From Vreelandella olivaria (GTDB lineage Bacteria; Pseudomonadota; Gammaproteobacteria; Pseudomonadales; Halomonadaceae): a stretch of 64,000 nucleotides of DNA. The number at the start of each line of letters is the position of its first letter. Position 1 is the stretch's first letter. The stretch is from assembly GCA_004295565.1 (NCBI GenBank), contig AP019416.1, positions 620,001-684,000 of the forward strand, read 5' to 3'. A program made the position numbers and the translations under genes. Under the pieces are notes generated by a model that worked only from the letters and a program-made list of their open reading frames with translations, was not told the DNA's origin and ran no database searches. Below, piece after piece: positions 54,501 to 64,000 of the stretch.

Positions 54501-55613
54501 TTAAACGCTGCGGGCAATCATCGCGTCTTGCTGCTGCTGTTTTTCGCGTACTTTTTCGCGAATCAGCTGCTCCAGATCGTCTACCAAATGGTCATTACGC
54601 AATTTGCTGGCGGGCTTGCCGTCGATATACACCAGGTTGGCGGGGCTGCCGCCGGTCAGGCCGATATCGGTCTCTTTGGCTTCGCCGGGGCCGTTGACCA
54701 CGCAGCCGATCACCGAGACGTTGAGCGGTGTCATCACGTCTTCCAACCGCTCTTCAAGCTGATTCATGGTGCTGATAACGTCAAAATTCTGCCGTGAGCA
54801 GCTGGGGCGAGCGATAAAGTTGATGCCTTTAGAGCGCAGCTTGAGGCTGCGCAGCATATCAAAGCCGACCTTGATCTCTTCTACCGGGTCGGCCGCCAAC
54901 GAGACACGGATCGTGTCGCCGATGCCGTCCATCAGCAGCATGCCCAGGCCAATCGATGACTTAACCGTTCCCGAGCGCAGGCCCCCGGCTTCGGTAATCC
55001 CTAAGTGCAGCGGTTGCTCGATGCGTGCGGCAAGGTCGCGATAGGCGGCCACGGCCATAAACACATCCGAGGCTTTGACGCTGACTTTGAAGTCGGGGAA
55101 GTCGAGGCGATCCAGGTAATCGATGTGACGCATGGCGGACTCCACCAGCGCCGCTGGGGTGGGCTCGCCATACTTTTTCTGCAGGTCTTTTCCAACGACC
55201 CTGCGTTGACGCCGATCCGGATCGGAATGCCATGGTCGCGGGCGGCGCTTACCACCGCGCGTACCCGGTCTTCACGGCCGATGTTGCCTGGGTTGATGCG
55301 TAGGCAGTCAACGCCTAGCTCGGCGACCCGTAGGGCAATTTTGTAGTCAAAATGGATATCGGCAACGAGCGGTACATTGACCAGCTTTTGATCTGACCAA
55401 AGGTTTCGGCGGCGTCCATATCGGGTACTGAAACGCGCACGATATCCGCACCGGCTTTTTTCAACTGCTGGATCTGGGCCACGGTCGCGGCGACATCCAG
55501 CGTGTTGGTATTGGTCATGCTTTGAACGGCAATGGGGCATCACCGCCCACCGCGACGTTTCCGACCTGAATCTGGCGGGAATGGCGGCGTTTTATCGGAG
55601 AAGGGGCGTGCAT
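54501..55613 (-). CDS. ispG: 4-Hydroxy-3-methylbut-2-enyl diphosphate synthase IspG (three frameshifts)
   Basis: 371 residues after repair. Fe4S4 enzyme of the MEP isoprenoid pathway. [20 protein letters not shown] at the N-terminus, [35 protein letters not shown] and [20 protein letters not shown] with cluster cysteines. One C is missing near 55536, one A near 55388-55392, and one A near 55191-55196. ATG 55613 lies 8 bases after the rodZ stop. Confidence 0.95.
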
Positions 55614-55621
55614 AAGACGGG

Positions 55622-56676
55622 TCACTCTCCCAAGGTAAATCGGGCGACGTTGTTGGCGCCTGCGCGGGCGGGAAGGTCAACTTCCTCGCCTTGGTAGCGC
55701 AGTTCGACGCCGGTGGCATTACCCACGGTTAAACGAAACGGGGCTCGCCCTCGACAGTCGTCGAGGTGCCGGGCGTTTGTAGGCCAACGAAGACGCGCTG
55801 GTTGGTGGCATCAAAAATTTCCGTCCATGACTGCTCGTTAAACGTCAGCTCGAGGACATTGGCATTGGCGGTTTGCTCGGCGGCAGCGGTTTGCTCACTC
55901 GGCGCTGTCCTGCTCGGTAGCGCTCTGCTCACCTTCACGCTGGCCAGTGCTGCTCAGTTCATCGCTTTCGGCGTCAGCGCCGCTGTCGCTATCCAGAATG
56001 GACTCGTCGAGCCCAGCAATGGCGTCAGCGTCATCCTGCGCACTGGGGCCTTGATCTTGCTCAGCCGTCGATGAAGGCGTGACGTTGGTGGCATTACTGG
56101 GTAGCGTTGCGCTTTCGTCGCCACTGGTGAAGCTAGAGCCGGCGCTCTCTTCTGTTTCAGCTGCTTCACTGGCAGGTTCTGCCGGTGCAGTAGAGGTCTC
56201 TTCCGGGGTAGTGGAGCCAAAGCCCGGTGGCTCGTTCCCCCCCGGCTCTGCCACCACATAACGGTGACGGCGATAAGCCCCACAATGACCAGCAGGGTCA
56301 CCAGCTTAAACAGCCAAGCGCCAATGCGGGAGGGCGGCCTGGCAGTGGAGACCGGGGTGACTTTGCGTTCGGTGTCGGTGACGCCGCTGCGGGCTTGATA
56401 AGCCTCGAGCACCAGCCTGTCGTCCATGCCCAGGTATTTGGCGTAAGAACGCAGGTAGCCGCGGCGATAAGTAGCGACAGGAATCTCTTGATAGTCATCC
56501 TGCTCAAGCCCTGCTACCACGGCGGGGCGTAAGTTGAGCGCCCGGGCCGCGTCGGTGAGCGGAATGCCCAACTGCTCGCGCTGGCGTGCAAGTAGTTCGC
56601 CAGGAGAGGCGCTAGTCGGTGTAACGTGAGTGCTTGGGCTATCAATGACGTTTTCTTGTGACTGTGTATCGCTCAT
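55622..56676 (-). CDS. rodZ: Cytoskeletal protein RodZ (three frameshifts)
   Basis: 351 residues after repair. N-terminal Xre-type helix-turn-helix domain (ELLARQREQLGIPLTDAARA, YLRSYAKYLGMD), one membrane helix (LFKLVTLLVIVGLIAVTVMW), a long acidic Ser/Thr/Glu-rich linker (about 160-260), and a periplasmic beta domain ending RYQGEEVDLPARAGANNVAR. RodZ links MreB to the cell-wall machinery. One G is missing in the run at 56237-56243, one T is extra near 55903, and one T is missing near 55737-55740. Confidence 0.88.
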
Positions 56677-56723
56677 GGCTGAGCATCCTTCATTAAATAA
56701 GCGGTGATCAGGGCGTCTATCTG

Positions 56724-57518
56724 TCAGTCGTTGCCAAGCAGGCGCTGGTATTCGGCGGCGACGCTATGCTCGCCGCGCTTCTGTGCGATATCAACCGCCA
56801 TTCTTAGCGCTGCTTGGTCGGGCTCGGCAAGCTGAAAATAGGTTTGCAGCGGTGCCCAGGCCTGAGAGTAATTGCCCTGCGAATATTCGAGTTCAGCTAA
56901 CATTAAATAGCCGCGTGAGTTACGCGGATCAATACTTTGCGCGCGCTCCAACCGAGCACGCGCTTTGTCATATTCTTCCAGCGCCAGGTAGCACTGCCCC
57001 AGGTTAGTAAACAGCTGGGCACGGTTGGCGTACTGGGCATCCTGCGATGCGGTTTCTAACTGCTCACAGGCGGCATTGAACTGGCCCTGGCCGTACAAGA
57101 ATGCGGCATAGTTATTACGGGCGCGGGTGAAGTCAGGTTCGGCATTCACCGCCTGTTGAAAATAGTCGTTGGCAAGGTCGCTTTCGCCCTGACGCTGGTA
57201 AACCAGGGCCAGTGCCTGCAGTGCTTCGGCATGGCGTGGGGCAATTTCAAGCGCCCGATCCAGTGCGTTGAGTGCGCGGGGAAGATTATTGCGCTCCAAG
57301 TAGGCGACGCCAAGCTGGGTATAGGCATCTGCCGCCGCGGGATTGGTTTGCGCGGTAAGGTTGTTGGACGAGGCACAGCCGGCCAGCCACAAGCTACCGA
57401 TCAGTACGGTGAGCATGGGCACCCGTGATGGTGTTGGCGCCTGCGGTGAGCGATCATGTAAATCCTCGTGTGGTGAACGTCCAACAGCTCGTAAGGCAAT
57501 ACATACAACAGTGCTCAT
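56724..57518 (-). CDS. pilW: Type IV pilus biogenesis/stability lipoprotein PilW (PilF)
   Basis: Intact 264 residues by ATG 57518; ATG 57416 would start nearer the lipobox LTVLIGSLWLAGCASS and may be the true start. Six TPR-like repeats follow (AYTQLGVAYLERNNLPRALN, LTALALVYQRQGE-like). PilF/PilW supports PilQ secretin assembly. Position between rlmN and rodZ is conserved. Confidence 0.9.
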   Translation of the reverse strand: MSTVVCIALRAVGRSPHEDLHDRSPQAPTPSRVPMLTVLIGSLWLAGCASSNNLTAQTNPAAADAYTQLGVAYLERNNLPRALNALDRALEIAPRHAEALQALALVYQRQGESDLANDYFQQAVNAEPDFTRARNNYAAFLYGQGQFNAACEQLETASQDAQYANRAQLFTNLGQCYLALEEYDKARARLERAQSIDPRNSRGYLMLAELEYSQGNYSQAWAPLQTYFQLAEPDQAALRMAVDIAQKRGEHSVAAEYQRLLGND

Positions 57519-57593
57519 CTAAATAAAAACCGTGACCATCAAAGCGCCGTGTCAGGCGGAAGTCAAGACAAGGCCGGTTTTCTACCCTTTACC

Positions 57594-58793
57594 CTAGTCC
57601 GCATCAAGCTGTACTGACTGGATATAGCGTGCGCTGCGTTTGGTGCGGTCTTTCACGCGACCAACCAACTGGCCACAAGCGGCATCAATATCTTCCCCTC
57701 GGGTCGTTCTTACCGTCGCGTTGTAGCCTAAATCATATAACCACTGCTGGAAGCGCATCACCTGATTGCGCGACGGTTTTTCGTATCCAGAGTTGGGAAA
57801 CGGGTTAAACGGGATCAGATTGACCTTACACGGTAGCTCTTTAAGCAGTGCGGCAAGCTGCTCGGCGTGCTCCTGCTGATCATTGACGTCTTTAATCAGC
57901 GTGTACTCAATGGTGACCTGACGGTTATCCGGACACTTGGAAAGATAGCGGTGGCAAGCATCCAACAGCGCGCGAATATTGTACTTACGGTTAATGGGCA
58001 CCAGCTCATTGCGCAATTCGTCAGTCGACGCATGCAGTGAAATCGCCAGACTAACGTCCATTTCGTCGCCGAGCTTGTCGATCATCGGCACTACGCCAGA
58101 GGTCGACAGCGTCACGCGGCGTTTGGACAAGCCATAGCCGTTGTCATCGAGCATCAGCTTCATGGCGGGCACAACGTTATCGAAGTTGAGCAACGGCTCG
58201 CCCATGCCCATCATCACCACGTTGGTCACCGGACGGTTTGCCGTATCCCGCCGCGGGCCAACGCTGCGCTGAGCCACCCAGACCTGACCGATAATTTCTG
58301 CAGCGGTTAAGTTGCGCTGAAAGCCCTGTTTGCCGGTGGAGCAGAAGCTGCAGTCCAGCGAGCAACCGACCTGGGATGAGACGCATAGCGTGCGGCGTTT
58401 ACCATTCTCCGCCGGGATCAGCACCGTTTCTACATAGCTGCCGTCCTCCACTTCCAACACCCACTTACGGGTACCGTCGCTGGAGGTGCCTTCATAGACA
58501 ACCCCAGGGCCACGTATCTCTGCCAACCTGGCCAGTTTTTCACGCAGCGCTTTGGAGAGATTCGTCATGGCAGCAAAGTCATCGCTGCCTTCCTGGTGAA
58601 TCCACTTCATTAGCTGCGCAGCACGGAACTTCTTTTCGCCAATCGACAGAAAGAAGGCTTCCATCTGCTCACGAGACATCCCAAGCAGGTTTTGGCGCTC
58701 AGGGGTCGCTTTTGCAGCAGGCGTGCTGGCGGCATCTGAGCTATTGGCGTCAGACGGTGGGGCGGGCGTATGTTGGGCTACAGTGGTGGTCAT
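57594..58793 (-). CDS. rlmN: Dual-specificity rRNA/tRNA m2A methyltransferase RlmN
   Basis: Intact 399 residues. Radical SAM enzyme that methylates A2503 of 23S rRNA and A37 of some tRNAs. [20 protein letters not shown] holds the CxxxCxxC cluster; [15 protein letters not shown] carries the methyl-carrying cysteine. A low-complexity N-terminal extension of about 35 residues is present. Confidence 0.96.
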   Translation of the reverse strand: MTTTVAQHTPAPPSDANSSDAASTPAAKATPERQNLLGMSREQMEAFFLSIGEKKFRAAQLMKWIHQEGSDDFAAMTNLSKALREKLARLAEIRGPGVVYEGTSSDGTRKWVLEVEDGSYVETVLIPAENGKRRTLCVSSQVGCSLDCSFCSTGKQGFQRNLTAAEIIGQVWVAQRSVGPRRDTANRPVTNVVMMGMGEPLLNFDNVVPAMKLMLDDNGYGLSKRRVTLSTSGVVPMIDKLGDEMDVSLAISLHASTDELRNELVPINRKYNIRALLDACHRYLSKCPDNRQVTIEYTLIKDVNDQQEHAEQLAALLKELPCKVNLIPFNPFPNSGYEKPSRNQVMRFQQWLYDLGYNATVRTTRGEDIDAACGQLVGRVKDRTKRSARYIQSVQLDAD

Positions 58794-58816
58794 GGCGGTC
58801 AGCGTTATAGAAAGGG

Positions 58817-58835
58817 GCGGGGGACTAGCCCCCGC
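58817..58835 (-). terminator. Hairpin between ndk and rlmN
   Basis: GCGGGGG (58817-58823) / CCCCCGC (58829-58835), loop ACTAG; followed on the - strand by CCCTTTCT. Weak terminator after ndk. Confidence 0.5.
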
Positions 58836-58882
58836 AAAATGGCCGGCAACGAAAGTTGATTCGGCGGCGCTACCTTAAAGGT

Positions 58883-59308
58883 TTAGCGCGGGCAGATTTC
58901 GTCGTTGCCAAAGAAGTAGCTAATTTCGCGCTCAGCGCTTTCCGGAGAATCAGAACCATGGACAGCATTGGCGTCGATTGTTTCCGCGAAATCGGCGCGA
59001 ATAGTGCCGGGTGCCGCTTCTTTCGGGTTCGTCGCGCCCATCAGGTCACGGTTTTTAGCGATGGCGCCTTCACCTTCAAGCACTTGCACAACTACCGGGC
59101 CAGAGGTCATGAAACCCACCAGGTCTTTAAAGAACGGACGCTCTTTGTGCTCTGCATAGAAGCCACCCGCCTTCTCTTCAGAGAGATGAACCATTTTGGC
59201 TGCGACGACTTTTAGGCCAGCTTTTTCAAAGCGGGCAATGATCTCGCCGATGGCATTTTTGGCAACGGCGTCAGGCTTGATAATAGAAAGAGTGCGTTCA
59301 GTAGCCAT
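58883..59308 (-). CDS. ndk: Nucleoside diphosphate kinase
   Basis: Intact 141 residues. [19 protein letters not shown] at the start and [20 protein letters not shown] with the phosphorylated histidine. AAGGAGA precedes ATG 59308. Confidence 0.98.
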   Translation of the reverse strand: MATERTLSIIKPDAVAKNAIGEIIARFEKAGLKVVAAKMVHLSEEKAGGFYAEHKERPFFKDLVGFMTSGPVVVQVLEGEGAIAKNRDLMGATNPKEAAPGTIRADFAETIDANAVHGSDSPESAEREISYFFGNDEICPR

Positions 59309-59338
59309 GTAAATGGTCTCCTTGAAAAAGGCTTAAGC

Positions 59339-59369
59339 AAAAAGTGCCGCCCTAGAAGGCCAGGGCGGC
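59339..59369 (-). terminator. Terminator after iscA
   Basis: GCCGCCCT (59346-59353) / AGGGCGGC (59362-59369) with an 8-base loop; on the - strand ACTTTTTG follows. It ends the iscRSA transcript 160 bases beyond iscA. Confidence 0.8.
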
Positions 59370-59529
59370 CCAGAAATGAGTCAGTTAATAGCGCTTCGGC
59401 AGCTAGCGTTTTTAAGCAGCAGTGCATTGAAAAAGCATGCTGGCGTAACCCAGCTACCGGAGCCTGTGTATCCAGGGCCGCGATTATAGCGCTTAAGCCC
59501 GGGGATGAATACCGGCGATGAAGTTGGCG

Positions 59530-59856
59530 TTAGACAGTAAAGCTTTCACCGCAGCCGCACTCATCTTTGACGTTGGGGTTGTTGAAGCGGAAAAAGCGGT
59601 TTAGCCCTTCGCTAACATAGTCCACTTCGCTGCCGTTGAGCATCTCCACCGCATCGGGGGCGACATAAACGCTGGCGCCATGGGCTTCAAAATGCACTTC
59701 GTCATCATTGACAGTGTCGGCAAAATCAAGCACATAGCTATAGCCAGAGCAGCCGCTTGGCTTGACCGAGACGCGTAGGCCAAGGCCTTGGCCGCGCTCG
59801 TCGAGCACGTGGCGAATCTGTTGTGCGGCAGCCGGGGTAATATTGAGTGTTGCCAT
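59530..59856 (-). CDS. iscA: A-type iron-sulphur carrier IscA
   Basis: Intact 108 residues. Conserved cysteines in KPSGCSGYSYVLDF and DECGCGESFTV. It is next to iscS directly; iscU, which normally stands between, is absent, and hscB-hscA-fdx are not downstream. AAGGAGG precedes ATG 59856. Confidence 0.93.
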   Translation of the reverse strand: MATLNITPAAAQQIRHVLDERGQGLGLRVSVKPSGCSGYSYVLDFADTVNDDEVHFEAHGASVYVAPDAVEMLNGSEVDYVSEGLNRFFRFNNPNVKDECGCGESFTV

Positions 59857-59881
59857 GGGGCGTCCTCCTTAAAATAGTCAG

Positions 59882-61059
59882 CTAGTCAGCCGCTTGACGG
59901 GGCGGTGTACGTAAACCGCTCACCGCATGGCGTATGAGTGTTAGCGCATGGTCAATGTCGGCTTCAGTGGTAAAGCGCCCGAAGCTAAAACGCAGCGATG
60001 AGAGTGCCAGCGCGCGGGGCGTTCCGATGCCGAGCAGCACGTAGGATGGGTCGACGCTGGCCGAGTTGCACGCCGACCCGGTCGAAACCGCAACATCGCG
60101 CAGCGCCATTAGCAGCGACTCTCCATCCACGCCTTCAAACGCCAGGTTGAGAATGTTGGGAACAGCACGGTCGAGAGGGGTATTGGCAAAATGCCCTCGA
60201 CGCCTTCCAGGCCGTCCAGAAAGCGCTGTTGCAAGTGCGTAATATGGGCGTTGTCTGCGTCGTACTGCTGCTGCATCAGCGCAAAGGCTTCGCCCATGCC
60301 AGCAATTTGGTGGGTCGGCAGGGTGCCGGAGCGCATACCGCGTTCATGGCCACCGCCATGTATTAGCGCCTCAACGCGAATATCCGGATGGCGTTTCACA
60401 TACAGCGCCCCAACGCCTTTGGGGCCGTAGGTTTTATGGCCAGACAGCGACATCAGGTCAATCTGCTGGGCCACTACGTCTAAGGGAATACGCCCAACCG
60501 CCTGGGCGGCATCAGTATGAAAAGCTGCGCCAAACTCATGGGCGACGGCCGCCAGAGCCGCAATGTCGTTAATGCTGCCGAGCTCGTTGTTAACCGCCAT
60601 CAGTGAGACCAGTGCAGTGTCGTCGCGCATCACGGCGCGCAACTGCTCGGGTTGAATACAGCCATCCCGGCCCGGCGTTAGCCAGGTGACCTCAAAGCCC
60701 TCTTGTTCCAGCGCATGGGCAGTATCCACCACCGCTTTGTGCTCGATAGTCGAGGTCACCAAGTGCAGGCCGCGCTCGCGGTTAGCGCGCATAAAGCCAA
60801 TCAGCGCCAGGTTGTCTGCTTCGGTAGCGCCGCTGGTCCAGACGATCTCTCTCGGGTCGGCGCCAATGGCGTCGGCCACCTGGCGGCGCGCCTGTTCAAT
60901 CACCTGCTCTGCCTGCCAGCCTAACATATGGCTGCGCGAAGCCGGGTTGGCAAATAGCTGGTCAACCGTCAGGTAGCGTTGCATCACCTCAACCACGCGG
61001 GCATCCGCCGGCGCGGTGGCGGCGTAGTCCAGGTAAATGGGCAGCGTGGGTGTGGTCAT
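59882..61059 (-). CDS. iscS: Cysteine desulphurase IscS, short C-terminus (frameshifted)
   Basis: 392 residues after adding one base near 60185-60192. PLP enzyme that supplies sulphur. IYLDYAATAPADARV, VWTSGATEADNLALIGF, DAAQAVGRIPLDV, SLSGHKTYGPKGVGALYV with the PLP Lys, and STGSACNSASVDPSYVL with the catalytic cysteine. It ends soon after SFGRFTTEADIDHAL, and so lacks the roughly 20-residue tail (LWEMYK...WAHH type) by which E. coli IscS holds IscU. ATG 61059. Confidence 0.93.
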
Positions 61060-61111
61060 CGTTACGTTCCAGCGGTTGATCGTTTTGGGTAATCGGGTCT
61101 GTACTGTAGCG

Positions 61112-61579
61112 TCAGGGTGAAGAGGCGAGAATGCCTGCCTCAGCACGCTGTTTTTGTCGCGACGCAATACGTATGACATCAGGGCGGAGCATCAGTTGTG
61201 CCAGGGTCATATCGTCAAGGAAATGGCGTATCTGCACAGAGAGCTCGCACCACAAATGGTGGGTCAAGCAGGTGTCACCCTGTTGGCAGTCGGAAAGCCC
61301 CTGGCAGCGGGTGGCATCGACGCTTTCGTTTACCGCGTCAATCACCTTTGAAACGCTGATGGCATCCGCCGGCTGCGAAAGCAGATAGCCACCGCCTGGG
61401 CCGCGCACGCTATTGACCAAACCTGCACGGCGCAGGCGAGCAAAAAGCTGCTCTAAATAGGAGAGCGATATCTCCTGGCGCTGGGAGATATCGCTTAAGC
61501 TGGTCGGGCCGTTGTGGGCATGCAAGGCTAAATCGAGCATGGCAGTAACGGCGTAACGGCCTTTGGTGGTCAAGCGCAT
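61112..61579 (-). CDS. iscR: Iron-sulphur-responsive regulator IscR
   Basis: Intact 155 residues. Rrf2-type winged helix ([40 protein letters not shown]) and cluster ligands [20 protein letters not shown] (C-x5-C-x5-C-x2-H). Represses its own operon when loaded with [2Fe-2S]. First gene of iscRSA. Confidence 0.96.
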   Translation of the reverse strand: MRLTTKGRYAVTAMLDLALHAHNGPTSLSDISQRQEISLSYLEQLFARLRRAGLVNSVRGPGGGYLLSQPADAISVSKVIDAVNESVDATRCQGLSDCQQGDTCLTHHLWCELSVQIRHFLDDMTLAQLMLRPDVIRIASRQKQRAEAGILASSP

Positions 61580-61631
61580 GGCAAGCCCCTCGACGCTGTA
61601 TGCTCAGCGCACTAACGGCAAATGTGCTGCC

Positions 61632-61661
61632 ATTATGGGAAAACCTGAGTGCTTTGGTCAA
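61632..61661 (-). promoter_or_regulatory. iscR promoter
   Basis: On the - strand TTGACC (61656-61661) and CATAAT (61632-61637), 18-base spacing, 53 bases before the iscR ATG and overlapping the cysE stop. An IscR site is expected here but not assigned. Confidence 0.55.
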
Positions 61662-62521
61662 CCATTACGCGGCGGCAGCGTTTCTTGCTCACTGGCCGAA
61701 GCGTCTGCCGAGTGCTTGCCAAGGCCAGCGCAGCCGGTATCGCTTTCGTCTAGGATGTCGGCAAAATCTTCATCACGCAGCGCCGGTAGCTGGCCGTCGC
61801 GGTAGTTGTCATCCAGCTTGCGCAGGGTCGAGCACATGCGCTCGATACGCTCATCCACGGCGTGCATATGGTCGAGCATCGCCTGCATCGAACGGGCTAC
61901 GGGGTCGGGCATATCCTGGCTGACGCCGTAGGCATCAAAGCCAAACTTCTGGCAAATCGCTTCGCGGCGTGCCGGATCTACATCCAGAGCCTCTTCCACA
62001 TCGGGGTCGGCGCGTTTAACGATTTTGCCGGGGATGCCCACCACCGTGGCGCCCGGCGGTACTTCCTTGGTGACCACGGCATTAGAGCCAATTTTCGCCC
62101 CAGCGCCGACCGTAAAGGGCCCCAGTATTTTGGCACCCGCGCCGACAATGACTCCATCCCCCAAAGTGGGGTGGCGCTTGCCTTTGTTCCAGCTGGTGCC
62201 GCCCAGAGTGACACCTTGATAAAGCGTAACGTTATCGCCCACTAACGCTGTTTCGCCAATCACCACGCCCATGCCGTGATCAATAAAAAACCGCCGACCA
62301 ATCGTGGCGCCCGGGTGAATTTCAATGCCGGTGAGCCAGCGTGAAAATGTCGATAGCGTCCGTGCCAGCCACTTGAGGTTTTTTTTCCACAGCCAGTGGC
62401 CACAGCGATGCAGCAACAGGGCGTGCAGGCCCGGGTAGTTGGTCAGCACCTCAAGAAAGTTACGTGCGGCCGGGTCGCGGTCAAATACGCTGTTGATGTC
62501 TTCACGTAGACGTTGAAACAT
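61658..62521 (-). CDS. cysE: Serine O-acetyltransferase CysE
   Basis: Intact 287 residues. First step of cysteine synthesis. Left-handed beta-helix hexapeptides ([60 protein letters not shown]). The form with a short N-terminus and a C-terminal extension (ending [18 protein letters not shown]) is the EpsC type. It stands just upstream of iscR, linking cysteine supply to Fe-S assembly. Confidence 0.95.
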   Translation of the reverse strand: MFQRLREDINSVFDRDPAARNFLEVLTNYPGLHALLLHRCGHWLWKKNLKWLARTLSTFSRWLTGIEIHPGATIGRRFFIDHGMGVVIGETALVGDNVTLYQGVTLGGTSWNKGKRHPTLGDGVIVGAGAKILGPFTVGAGAKIGSNAVVTKEVPPGATVVGIPGKIVKRADPDVEEALDVDPARREAICQKFGFDAYGVSQDMPDPVARSMQAMLDHMHAVDERIERMCSTLRKLDDNYRDGQLPALRDEDFADILDESDTGCAGLGKHSADASASEQETLPPRNG

Positions 62522-62648
62522 GAGGTGTTCCTTGGCGTTAAAGGGCTGCGTCTGGCTATTGAACTATTAGAACGGATTCTTGAAATATCGCCGGTTCCTG
62601 GAATATCAATAGAGAAATCACGTTAGCAGAATAGCGAAGTTGGGGCAC

Positions 62649-62676
62649 GCAGCGTCAACTTCAAGTTTAACGCTGC
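62649..62676 (-). terminator. Inverted repeat after trmJ
   Basis: GCAGCGT (62649-62655) pairs with ACGCTGC (62670-62676), with inner AACTT/AAGTT pairing. No T-run follows on the - strand, so this may be a weak terminator. Confidence 0.4.
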
Positions 62677-62688
62677 TGCTCTCACTGT

Positions 62689-63453
62689 TTACGGCTTGGG
62701 TGGCTTGATGTTCGCCGCCTTCTCGGTGGCCGACAAAATCCCGCGTAGAATATTCATTTCCATACGCTCTGGGCGTGCGCGCAGGTAGAGGCGGCGCAGT
62801 CTCGCCATTAGCTGTCGTGGCTGATCAGGGTCGTGGAAATCAATGCCAATCAGCGTGCGCTCTAAGTGCTCGAAGTAGCGCTCTAGCTCGGCGTGGGTGG
62901 CCAGGTCATCGTTATCGCTGGGCACTGGTGCGGACGCACCCGCTTGGCCATCTGCTTGATTTAGCCAGGCCATACGGCACTCATAGGCGAGCACTTGCAC
63001 CGCCGCAGCCAGATTGAGCGAGCTAAAGTCGGCATTGGTGGGAATATGTACGTGGGCGTGACAGCGTTGTAATTCAGCGTTGGTAAGACCGCTGTCCTCG
63101 CGACCAAATACCAGTGCCACCTTTGATTCATCAGCCTGGCACTCGGCGGGCAGCCGGTCAGCTAATTCCCGCGGTGAGAGCATTGGCCAGGGCAGGGTGC
63201 GCGAGCGAGCGCTGGCACCCACGGCCAGGGTGCAGTCGGCTACTGCGTCTTCCAGGGTAGCGTGAACCTTGGCTTGGTGAAGCAGGTGATCCGCACCGGA
63301 AGCGCGGGAAATACTTTCCTGGGTAATCACCTCACAACGAGGGGCGACCAGGGCCAAATCGGCCAACCCCATATTGTGCATGGCGCGGGCGACGCCGCCG
63401 ATGTTACCGGGATGGCTGGTGCCGATAAGAACAATGCGAATGCGCTCAAGCAT
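62689..63453 (-). CDS. trmJ: tRNA (cytidine/uridine-32-2'-O)-methyltransferase TrmJ
   Basis: Intact 254 residues from ATG 63453. SPOUT-fold methyltransferase acting on position 32 of tRNA. RIVLIGTSHPGNIGGVARAM, LVFGREDSGLTNAELQRCHA and IPTNADFSSLNLAAAVQVLA are the knot motifs. Divergent from suhB, as in Pseudomonas. Confidence 0.95.
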   Translation of the reverse strand: MLERIRIVLIGTSHPGNIGGVARAMHNMGLADLALVAPRCEVITQESISRASGADHLLHQAKVHATLEDAVADCTLAVGASARSRTLPWPMLSPRELADRLPAECQADESKVALVFGREDSGLTNAELQRCHAHVHIPTNADFSSLNLAAAVQVLAYECRMAWLNQADGQAGASAPVPSDNDDLATHAELERYFEHLERTLIGIDFHDPDQPRQLMARLRRLYLRARPERMEMNILRGILSATEKAANIKPPKP

Positions 63454-63634
63454 GAATAAGGCTCGGTGAATAAAGAGGGTGATTATTATCGCGTAAAGCG
63501 CGCAGTCTAGCATGAGTCGGTGGTATGCCCGAGAGCGGTCTGCTAGAATTGCGCGCCAAAGGCGGCCCCTGCGCCTACTTAATGCTCTATGCTTAGCATC
63601 ACGTTCTTTAACATCACTGTCACAAGGCCCGATC

Positions 63635-64000
63635 ATGAATCCGATGGTCCAATTTACGTTGCGTGCTGCACGCGGCGCCGTTGAACACTTCCTACGCGTA
63701 CGCGAACGTATTGAAAACGCGCACGATGAATTTAACCTTGACCGCCTGCTCGACGAGACGGCGCGCAAGGCCGAAGCGACGATTGTTCAGCAGTTGGAGC
63801 GCGGTTATCCCCAGCACGGTGTTACCGGCCGCTTCACCCGCATCGCGCAGGAGAAGGCGAAGGCGCGGATATCGTCTGGAAAATTGAACCAATGCACGGC
63901 TACTCCAATTTAGCCGTCGCCGGTAAGGGCTTTGCACTCTCAGTGGTGTGTCTTATCAAAGGTCGTCCCGAACACGCAGTGATTATCTGCCCGTTCGCCG
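63635..64000 (+). CDS. suhB: SuhB/inositol monophosphatase homologue, catalytic residues lost (partial, frameshifted)
   Basis: Starts at ATG 63635 (MNPMVQFTLRAARGAVEHFL) and runs off the window. Position opposite trmJ and the whole alignment identify it as SuhB. After adding one base near 63853-63856 it reads GYPQHGVTGRFTRIAQEKGE, then DIVWKIEPMHGYSNLAVAGK and ALSVVCLIKGRPEHAVI. E. coli SuhB has SYPQHTIITEESG and WVIDPLDGTTNF there: the metal-binding EE pair is absent, and D-P-L-D is E-P-M-H. The frameshift does not touch these motifs. It is probably no phosphatase; the antitermination role of SuhB with NusA would not need catalysis. Confidence 0.85.

Noticed and set aside
63454-63768. N-terminal extension of TrmJ by about 100 residues
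   Set aside because: The extension is Arg/Ser-rich, lies antisense to the suhB start, and family homology begins at ATG 63453.

Overview
The window looks like chromosome of a halophilic gammaproteobacterium close to Halomonas (family Halomonadaceae). This is inferred from moderately high GC, a TRAP transporter, the eutR/eutBC/eat ethanolamine locus, osmoregulated glucan genes, a Trk potassium system, and housekeeping gene orders shared with Pseudomonas and E. coli (def-fmt-rsmB-trkA facing dprA-tsaC-hemF-aroE; suhB/trmJ-cysE-iscRSA-ndk-rlmN-pilW-rodZ-ispG-hisS-yfgM-bamB-der). No rRNA, tRNA, CRISPR array or insertion sequence was recognised.

Layout. 1-3.5 kb: the 3' end of a LeuD-like dehydratase small subunit and a dctP-dctQ-dctM TRAP transporter with an internal terminator/attenuator after dctP. 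3.6-4.9 kb: a CobW-type metal GTPase under a Zur-like box. 5.0-6.8 kb: a DarT/DarG toxin-antitoxin pair that modifies DNA by ADP-ribosylation. 6.8-10.3 kb: a DUF2805 protein, a PepSY membrane protein, a methyltransferase and an XRE regulator set in AT-rich DNA. 10.3-17.1 kb: a GAF-GAF-GGDEF-EAL protein and opgGH. 17.2-22.2 kb: eutR diverging from eutB-eutC-eat. 22.3-25.4 kb: a CIA30-like protein, aceK and a sirtuin. 25.5-26.5 kb: a YafO-family toxin overlapped by an unrecognised upstream gene, a candidate new antitoxin. 26.7-32.4 kb: a tightly overlapping biotin operon bioBFHCDA with a candidate BirA operator. 32.6-40.8 kb: tapT, a TraB-like protein, trkH, trkA, a dodecin and rsmB-fmt-def. 41-45.5 kb: a LysM-family protein lacking LysM, then dprA, tsaC, hemF, aroE. 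45.7-49.6 kb: a secreted alpha/beta hydrolase, an M48 protease and lipoproteins. 49.8-64 kb: the der-to-suhB housekeeping block.

A dominating property is about 60 apparent single-base frameshifts in 33 genes, nearly all in short homopolymer runs and mostly missing one base. They break essential genes (hisS, der, ispG, fmt, iscS, trkA) whose reading frames continue perfectly after a one-base correction. I read these as sequencing or assembly errors, not pseudogenes; gene coordinates below span the reconstructed gene, and lengths quoted as repaired assume the correction. Two long frames, an apparent Fmt-RsmB fusion and a long BioD, are artefacts of this.

Most worth a second look: the YafO toxin with a non-YafN partner; a SuhB homologue whose metal-binding catalytic residues are gone; an iscRSA cluster without iscU-hscBA-fdx whose IscS also lacks the IscU-binding tail; the LysM-less LysM protein; and the DarTG pair with its repeat-bearing promoter.
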